Source: DATKKM01 sp036741795 (GTDB taxonomy: Bacteria; Chloroflexota; Dehalococcoidia; SM23-28-2; RBG-16-64-32). Taken from it: a stretch of 25,198 nt of DNA. Under the pieces are notes generated by a model. The model worked only from the letters and a program-made list of their open reading frames with translations. It searched no databases and was not told where the DNA came from. The translations under genes were made by a program, and so were the position numbers. Below are positions 21,098 through 25,198 of the stretch, one piece after another (the first letter of the stretch is position 1; every line of letters begins with the position of its first letter). The stretch covers positions 1 to 25,198 of the forward strand of contig DAINRO010000035.1 of the NCBI GenBank assembly GCA_036741795.1. The letters run 5' to 3'.

Positions 21098-22351
21098 ATG
21101 AAGTTCGGCCTGTTCTACGAGCACCAGATCCCGCGGCCCCACGACAAGGAACAGTGGGACCCCGACGCCGAGCACAAGCTCTTCAAGAACGCTCTCGACC
21201 AGATCGAACTCGCCGACCAGCTTGGTTTCGACTACGTCTTCGAGGTCGAGCACCACTTCCTGGAAGAGTACTCCCACTCCTCCGCGCCCGAGGTCTTCCT
21301 CGCCGCCGCCAGCCAGCGCACGAAGAACATCCGCCTCGGCCACGGCATCGTCCTCATGCCGCCCCGCTACAACCACCCCGCCCGCGTCGCCGAGCGCGTC
21401 GCGACCCTGGACCTCGTCTCCGACGGCCGCGTCGAGTTTGGCACCGGCGAGTCCTCCTCCGAGATGGAGATGGGTGGCTTCGGTGTTCACCGCGAGGACA
21501 AGAAGCAGATGTGGGAGGAAGCCACGCGCGAAGTCGTCAAGATGATGACCCAGACGCCCTACCCGGGCGTCGAGGGCGCGTACTTCGGCATGCCCGAGCG
21601 CAACGTCGTCCCCAAGCCGCTCCAGAAGCCGCACCCGCCGCTCTGGGTCGCATCGTCCCGCCGCGAGACAGCCATGCTCGCCGGCCGCCTCGGCATGGGC
21701 TCGCTCGGCTTCTCCTTCGACACGCCGGACGAGGCCCGCGAACGCGCCGACGAGTACTACCAGCTAATCCGCGAGGAGTGCTACCCGATCGGCGCCGCCA
21801 TCAACCCGGCGCTCGGTGTCGTTTCCGTCCTCTCCTGCTTCGACACCGACGAAGAGGCGATCGAGAAGGGCCAGGAGGGCTCGCAGTTCTTCGCTTACTC
21901 CCTCGCCTACTACTACAACCCGTTTACCGGCGGCGCCCACACACCCGGCCGCAAGAACATCTACGCGGACTTCTACAACGCCCCGCCGGACCAGCGCTGG
22001 GGCCCCTTCGGTGACGCCTTCCGCGGTTTCGGTGGCTTCGGCGGGAACCTCTCCTCGGAGGAGCCGAAGGACGAGGTGACTCGCGCCCTCTGGCGGGCAG
22101 CCCAGCGCGGAGGATGCATCGGCACGCCCGACTTCATCAAGGACACGCTACGCAAGTACGAGGACGCCCACCTGGACCTCATGATCTTCGTCGCCCAGTG
22201 CGGCGCCCGCTCCCACGAGGACGTGATGGACTCCATCTACCGCACCGGCACGAAGGTAATCCCGGAGTTCAAGGAGCGCCACGCGAAGCACCAGGAGTGG
22301 CGCGCTCAGCAGCTCGAGGGCGTGGAGCACGTGATCAACTCCTCGATCTGA
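21098..22351 (+). CDS. Luciferase-like FMN-dependent oxidoreductase (LLM family)
   Basis: A 417-residue flavin-dependent monooxygenase-like protein of the bacterial luciferase superfamily (TIM barrel, cytoplasmic). Family features are the start KFGLFYEHQIPRP, the segment FEVEHHFLEEYS, GHGIVLMPPRYNHPARVAERVATLDLVSDGRVEFGTG (split here as two adjoining stretches in the protein) and PPLWVASSRRETAMLAGRLG. These enzymes use reduced FMN from a partner reductase to oxygenate small molecules, but some bind F420. At 417 residues it is longer than the usual 330-360 because of a C-terminal extension. AAGGAG before the ATG decides the start. The stop overlaps the next small gene by one base. Confidence 0.85.
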   Translation: MKFGLFYEHQIPRPHDKEQWDPDAEHKLFKNALDQIELADQLGFDYVFEVEHHFLEEYSHSSAPEVFLAAASQRTKNIRLGHGIVLMPPRYNHPARVAERVATLDLVSDGRVEFGTGESSSEMEMGGFGVHREDKKQMWEEATREVVKMMTQTPYPGVEGAYFGMPERNVVPKPLQKPHPPLWVASSRRETAMLAGRLGMGSLGFSFDTPDEARERADEYYQLIREECYPIGAAINPALGVVSVLSCFDTDEEAIEKGQEGSQFFAYSLAYYYNPFTGGAHTPGRKNIYADFYNAPPDQRWGPFGDAFRGFGGFGGNLSSEEPKDEVTRALWRAAQRGGCIGTPDFIKDTLRKYEDAHLDLMIFVAQCGARSHEDVMDSIYRTGTKVIPEFKERHAKHQEWRAQQLEGVEHVINSSI

Positions 22352-22677
22352 TGGCTGTCAAAACCGATCGCATCCAGGACGCCGCTCTGCGCGCGTCCAT
22401 GGAGGACGCGCAGGCCGCCCTCAAGTCCGGCGACTATAAGCGCGTCGTCGACCTTTGCGGGGAGGCGTACGTCGAACTCCTCGGGCGCAAGCCGGAGATG
22501 CTACAGGGCGCGGAGCAGTTTCGCAGCGTCCTTTTCTTCCCGCGCCTCGGCGCCCATCTCGCCCTGAACGGGGATCGCCAGCCCGAAGTCATCTACGACC
22601 GCGAGACGTTTACCTTCTCGGAAGCAGTAACGTACTTCGAGTTCGCCGTGGACAACCTGATCAAGCACGAGATCTAG
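22351..22677 (+). CDS. Small protein of unknown function coupled to the LLM oxidoreductase
   Basis: I do not recognise this 108-residue protein. It is largely helical and soluble: a first helix (DAALRASMEDAQAALKSGDY), a second (KRVVDLCGEAYVELLG), then a polar loop with IYDRETFTFSEAVTYFEFAVDNLIKHE at the end. There is no membrane segment or metal motif. The ATG shares one base with the stop of the luciferase-like gene (TGATG), so translation is coupled and the two products are likely made in fixed ratio. A role as a partner or stability factor of the oxidoreductase is inference from this coupling. RidA-like follows after three bases. Confidence 0.65.
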   Translation: MAVKTDRIQDAALRASMEDAQAALKSGDYKRVVDLCGEAYVELLGRKPEMLQGAEQFRSVLFFPRLGAHLALNGDRQPEVIYDRETFTFSEAVTYFEFAVDNLIKHEI

Positions 22678-22680
22678 TCG

Positions 22681-23079
22681 ATGAGTGACCGTCTCAGACG
22701 CACAAACCCCGAAACATTGCATCAACCCACCGGTTACACCCACATCGTCGAGGTGCTACCCGGCCGCGTTGCCTACATCTCGGGGCAGGTCGCTTTCAAC
22801 CAGGCAGGCGAACTGGTGGGTGAAGGCGACATCGTCGCCCAGACCCGCCAGGTCTTCGAGAACATCCAGGCAGCGCTCAAAGCACTCGGCGCTGGTTTCG
22901 GCGATGTGATCAAGCTCAACTACTACGCCGTGGACGCAACCCGGCTGGCCGAGATCCGCCAGGTCCGGAGCGAGTTCCTGAAGGGTCCCTCGCCGGCGTC
23001 GACGTTCGTGATGGTCAAGGGCCTCGTCCTGCCGACACTGCTGATCGAGATCGAGGCTGTTGTCGCGCTGCCCGGCTAA
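22681..23079 (+). CDS. RidA/YjgF family protein lacking the catalytic arginine
   Basis: A 132-residue trimeric-type protein of the Rid family. Recognisable stretches are VAYISGQVAFNQAGELVGEGD, FENIQAALKALGAGFGDVIKLNYY and the closing IEIEAVVAL. In RidA enzymes that deaminate enamine/imine intermediates, an arginine in the PARS motif binds the substrate carboxylate. Here the same place reads PAST (S107), so that residue is absent. Rid subfamilies without the arginine exist and their functions are mostly unknown. It follows the LLM gene and its small partner in one probable transcript, and is convergent with the 2H phosphoesterase with no gap between stop codons. Confidence 0.85.
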   Translation: MSDRLRRTNPETLHQPTGYTHIVEVLPGRVAYISGQVAFNQAGELVGEGDIVAQTRQVFENIQAALKALGAGFGDVIKLNYYAVDATRLAEIRQVRSEFLKGPSPASTFVMVKGLVLPTLLIEIEAVVALPG

Positions 23080-23775
23080 CTACGAGTCGCGTAGCTTGTA
23101 GCTCGCCAGCGTGTCGAACGTCGGCGCAGCCTCTGCCAGGTGCGCCTGGATCAGCCGAACCTCACCAACGATGAACGACGGTCCCGCCGCTTGCTCATCA
23201 CGCAACGCCATCAGCGTCTGCTTTAACTGGTCGAGTCCGAGGCGCGAACTGAAGCGCGCGATGCTGATATGCGGCAGGAACGTCACCCCGTCCACGCCAT
23301 AGACGGGCGCCTCTGTCAGCGTGCGCGTAAGCCCCGCGTTCATCGCCGCTACCGCCCCGTCGTCGTGGACTTCCAGCATGACCACCTCGGGGAAGCCGCT
23401 GACCGGGCCAATCGTGACGGAGAAGGGCCCGGCGTCCTCGATCACCTGCCGAGCCTGCGCTCCCAGGTGGGCCACCTGGCGCGGCGACAGTTCATCCGCC
23501 TGCCTGGGCTCGTCCACGACGAAGCCCAGCCCCTTCACCGTGATGTGCCAGTACGTGTCCGGGTACGGGTCGACTCCCGGTATGTCCTTGATCCGGTCGA
23601 TCACGCCGGCGATATGCGCCCGGGCGCCCGGGTCCTCTATCTCGACGAGGAAGGCCGCGTACTCCTTGCGACCGCGCGTCCATTCCCACTCCAGCGTCTC
23701 CTGCAGCAGCCGGAGTGTCTCCGCTTCCCGGAACCGGTTCCAGGCCTCCTGGAAGGTCGATGAGCGTTCCGTCAT
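23080..23775 (-). CDS. 2H phosphoesterase-like protein (LigT/2'-5' RNA ligase superfamily)
   Basis: A 231-residue protein with the two H-x-[ST] motifs that define the 2H superfamily: H77-I-T79 in YWHITVKG and H169-I-S171 in FLPHISIARF, about 90 residues apart as expected. These histidines form a symmetric active site that opens or makes 2',5'- or cyclic phosphodiester bonds in RNA or nucleotides. A helical N-terminal extension (about 1-35, rich in Glu, Arg and Trp) precedes the fold. It is cytoplasmic. A TAGACT hexamer nine bases before the ATG supports the start at 23775. The gene lies 37 bases after the aldo/keto reductase on the same strand. Natural substrate unknown. Confidence 0.8.
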   Translation of the reverse strand: MTERSSTFQEAWNRFREAETLRLLQETLEWEWTRGRKEYAAFLVEIEDPGARAHIAGVIDRIKDIPGVDPYPDTYWHITVKGLGFVVDEPRQADELSPRQVAHLGAQARQVIEDAGPFSVTIGPVSGFPEVVMLEVHDDGAVAAMNAGLTRTLTEAPVYGVDGVTFLPHISIARFSSRLGLDQLKQTLMALRDEQAAGPSFIVGEVRLIQAHLAEAAPTFDTLASYKLRDS

Positions 23776-23784
23776 CTGCCCCAG

Positions 23785-23790
23785 AGTCTA
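23785..23790 (-). promoter_or_regulatory. -10 element, near-leaderless 2H gene start
   Basis: On the minus strand TAGACT (23790-23785) ends nine bases before the ATG at 23775, in the 37-base gap after the aldo/keto reductase gene. No -35 box is clear. Confidence 0.4.
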
Positions 23791-23812
23791 CCCGACAACG
23801 GGATGAGATGCC

Positions 23813-24808
23813 TCAAATAGGCGGCCCGTACGCGTGTCCCAGTACAACGTGGGGCACGTACCCTTCTTCCAGCCGCTTGATCTCATCGTCGCTAAGCGTC
23901 AGATCGGCCGCTGCGATTGCCTCCTCCAGCTGGTACATTTTGCTTGCACCGATGATCGGCGAGGTCACCCCCCGCTTGTGGAGCAACCACGCCAGCGCGA
24001 TCTGCGCAGGCTTCACGCCCCGCTCGTCCGCGATTGCAGCCGCGGCTGCCTGAACGGCGAAATCCGCCTCGGAGTAGTACATCTGGTGCGCGAACTGGTC
24101 GCTCTTCGAGCGCGTCGTCTCGCCCGACTTGTCCGTCGTGCGGTTGCCAGCCAGGAATCCCCGCGCCAGGGGGCTCCACGGAATGACCCCGATCCCCTGG
24201 TCGATGCAGAGCGGGATCATCTCCCGCTCCTCCTCGCGGTAGACCAGGTTGTAGTGATTCTGCATCGAGGAGAACCGCGCCCACCCATTCTGCTTCGACA
24301 CGTGCAGGGACTTCGCGAACTGCCACGCGAACATGCTAGACGCCCCGATGTATCGCGCCTTCCCCGAGCGCACCACGTCGTTCAGCGCCTCCATCGTCTC
24401 CTCGATCGGCGTGTGATCGTCCCAGCGATGTATCTGGTACAGGTCCACGTAGTCGGTCTGCAGCCGTCGCAGCGAATTGTCGATCGAGTCGAGGATGTGC
24501 TTGCGAGACAGCCCGCGGTCGTTCGGCCCGCCGCCCATCGGCCCGTGCACCTTCGTCGCAATCACCACCTGGTCCCGCTTCCCGTACTCCTTGAGCGCCT
24601 TGCCGGTAATCTCCTCCGAAACGCCGACCGAATACACGTCTGCCGTGTCGAAGAAGTTGATGCCGGACTCGATCGCCTTCTTGTAGAACTCTTTCGCCTC
24701 CCCTTCCTCCAGCACCCAATCCCGCCACTGCTTACTACCGTAGGTCATCGTCCCAAGGCAGATGCGGGACACCCGCAGCCCTGTATTCCCCAGTCGAACG
24801 TATTGCAT
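23813..24808 (-). CDS. Aldo/keto reductase
   Basis: A 331-residue AKR-superfamily NADPH-dependent carbonyl reductase. The catalytic tetrad is visible as D54 and Y59 (FFDTADVYS), K86 (IATKVHG) and H127 (LYQIHRWD). The late stretch PAQIALAWLLHKRGVTSPIIGA is the usual cofactor-binding part. It resembles the YajO/TAS-like AKR group more than the AKR encoded at 2536. I chose ATG 24808 because AAGGAGGAG lies about seven bases upstream; an in-frame ATG nine codons earlier (24835) has none. Its promoter shares a -10 sequence with the divergent argH. The substrate is unknown. Confidence 0.88.
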   Translation of the reverse strand: MQYVRLGNTGLRVSRICLGTMTYGSKQWRDWVLEEGEAKEFYKKAIESGINFFDTADVYSVGVSEEITGKALKEYGKRDQVVIATKVHGPMGGGPNDRGLSRKHILDSIDNSLRRLQTDYVDLYQIHRWDDHTPIEETMEALNDVVRSGKARYIGASSMFAWQFAKSLHVSKQNGWARFSSMQNHYNLVYREEEREMIPLCIDQGIGVIPWSPLARGFLAGNRTTDKSGETTRSKSDQFAHQMYYSEADFAVQAAAAAIADERGVKPAQIALAWLLHKRGVTSPIIGASKMYQLEEAIAAADLTLSDDEIKRLEEGYVPHVVLGHAYGPPI

Positions 24809-24848
24809 CCGATCTCCTCCTTCAGCCATCGGCAAACAGCCTGCGGCC

Positions 24849-24855
24849 TATAATA
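24849..24855. promoter_or_regulatory. Shared bidirectional -10 element between aldo/keto reductase and argH
   Basis: TATAATA reads TATAAT (24849-24854) on the plus strand and TATTAT (24855-24850) on the minus strand. The plus reading ends six bases before the argH ATG, so that mRNA is probably leaderless. The minus reading gives the aldo/keto reductase a leader of about 35 bases that includes its Shine-Dalgarno site. Confidence 0.6.
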
Positions 24856-24860
24856 CCGAC

Positions 24861-25198
24861 ATGGTAGACGGCAAACCCGGCCAATCGCCCACAGCGCGTG
24901 GCCTGAACCCCATCGCGCTCGATTTCAGCGCCTCCGTAGGCTTCGACTGGATTCTCTACCCCTTCGACATAGCCTCGTCAATCGCCCATGCCCGCATGCT
25001 GGGGAAGCAGGGGATCATCCCCGAAGAAGACGCCGACCTGATTATCCGCGGCCTCGAGGACATCCAGGACCAGATCGAGGCCGGCGACTTCGAATGGCGC
25101 AACGACCTTGAGGACATCCACCTCAACATCGAGATCAGTCTTAGGGAGAAAATCGGTGACGCCGGCGCCCGCCTCCACACCGCGCGCTCCCGCAACGA
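24861..25198 (+). CDS. argH: Argininosuccinate lyase, N-terminal part (truncated by window end)
   Basis: A frame opening at ATG 24861 runs to the window edge and encodes 112 residues of argininosuccinate lyase, which splits argininosuccinate into arginine and fumarate, the last step of arginine synthesis. Conserved stretches are the FDIASSIAHARMLGKQGIIP segment (substrate-site S-x-A-H-A), EDADLIIRGLEDI, LEDIHLNIE and the closing GDAGARLHTARSRN, in which the T-A-R-S-R-N is a family hallmark. Because the frame is not closed, no stop is visible. The six-base distance from a TATAAT suggests a leaderless mRNA. Normal family length is about 460 residues, so roughly a quarter is present. Confidence 0.9.
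   Translation, partial: MVDGKPGQSPTARGLNPIALDFSASVGFDWILYPFDIASSIAHARMLGKQGIIPEEDADLIIRGLEDIQDQIEAGDFEWRNDLEDIHLNIEISLREKIGDAGARLHTARSRN

Noticed and set aside
21031..22014. Long plus-strand frame (327 codons) over the luciferase-like gene
   Set aside because: It is an Arg/Pro-rich out-of-frame reading of the LLM gene, which has clear family motifs and a Shine-Dalgarno site.
23080..23094. CTACG/CGTAG inverted repeat as a bidirectional terminator between RidA-like and 2H genes
   Set aside because: Only five base pairs, inside coding sequence and without a T-run on either strand.

Overview
The window is GC-rich, densely coded bacterial chromosome with no rRNA, tRNA, CRISPR array or insertion sequence that I can see. 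Gene content (liv-type ABC ATPases, an FMN-dependent luciferase-like oxidoreductase, SDR and aldo/keto reductases, a geranylgeranyl-reductase-family flavoprotein, a HemQ-like protein, CopC/CopD proteins) and the frequent placement of a -10 hexamer directly before start codons suggest a Chloroflexota bacterium, perhaps of the Dehalococcoidia/SAR202 type. An actinobacterium-like or other deep-branching lineage cannot be excluded from sequence reading alone.

Layout. 1-1635 (minus): end of a branched-chain amino-acid-type ABC importer operon (livG, livF, and the first codons of a further gene). 1709-4604 (plus): a TauE/SafE permease, then an aldo/keto reductase translationally coupled to a HemQ/chlorite-dismutase-like domain fused to a Rieske [2Fe-2S] domain, behind a promoter holding a 14-bp perfect palindrome. 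4678-7537: a cell-wall segment (Amidase_3 amidase with proline/threonine-rich arms; a TIM-barrel glycosidase-like protein with a LysM domain and no signal peptide), followed by a HicA/HicB toxin-antitoxin pair. 7573-11892: a flavoprotein reductase, a convergent methyltransferase, a beta-lactamase-fold serine hydrolase and an alpha/beta hydrolase. 11941-13261: an RDD protein and an unrecognised four-helix membrane protein. 13289-19787: the most unusual part, a run of seven exported or membrane proteins with copper-handling signatures. 19818-25198: ordinary accessory metabolism (SDR, VOC, luciferase-like oxidoreductase, RidA-like, 2H phosphoesterase, aldo/keto reductase), ending in the start of argininosuccinate lyase.

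The copper-linked region encodes a His-rich small protein, a His/acidic lipoprotein, a stand-alone CopC, a beta-propeller lipoprotein, a membrane protein with two copies of an unrecognised domain, a CopC-CopD-cytochrome c fusion, and a second membrane protein with one more copy of that domain. From 13717 onward the genes overlap by 4 to about 30 bases, so they are probably one operon. The unrecognised domain has the signature C-x(47-48)-H-N-[LF]-T-H-x-[IV]-D-x-P-L-R ... L-C, with the His-to-Cys distance the same in all three copies. My inference is an extracytoplasmic metal-binding or redox module working with CopCD.

Two further themes run through the window. Heptamer tandem arrays (CTAACTT and CCAACTC types) lie at gene 3' ends. 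The CTAACTT type puts stop codons in every frame, and a stop-free variant lies inside the CopD coding sequence. Many starts also have a TANNNT hexamer only 6-9 bases upstream, implying leaderless mRNAs, while other genes carry clear Shine-Dalgarno sites.
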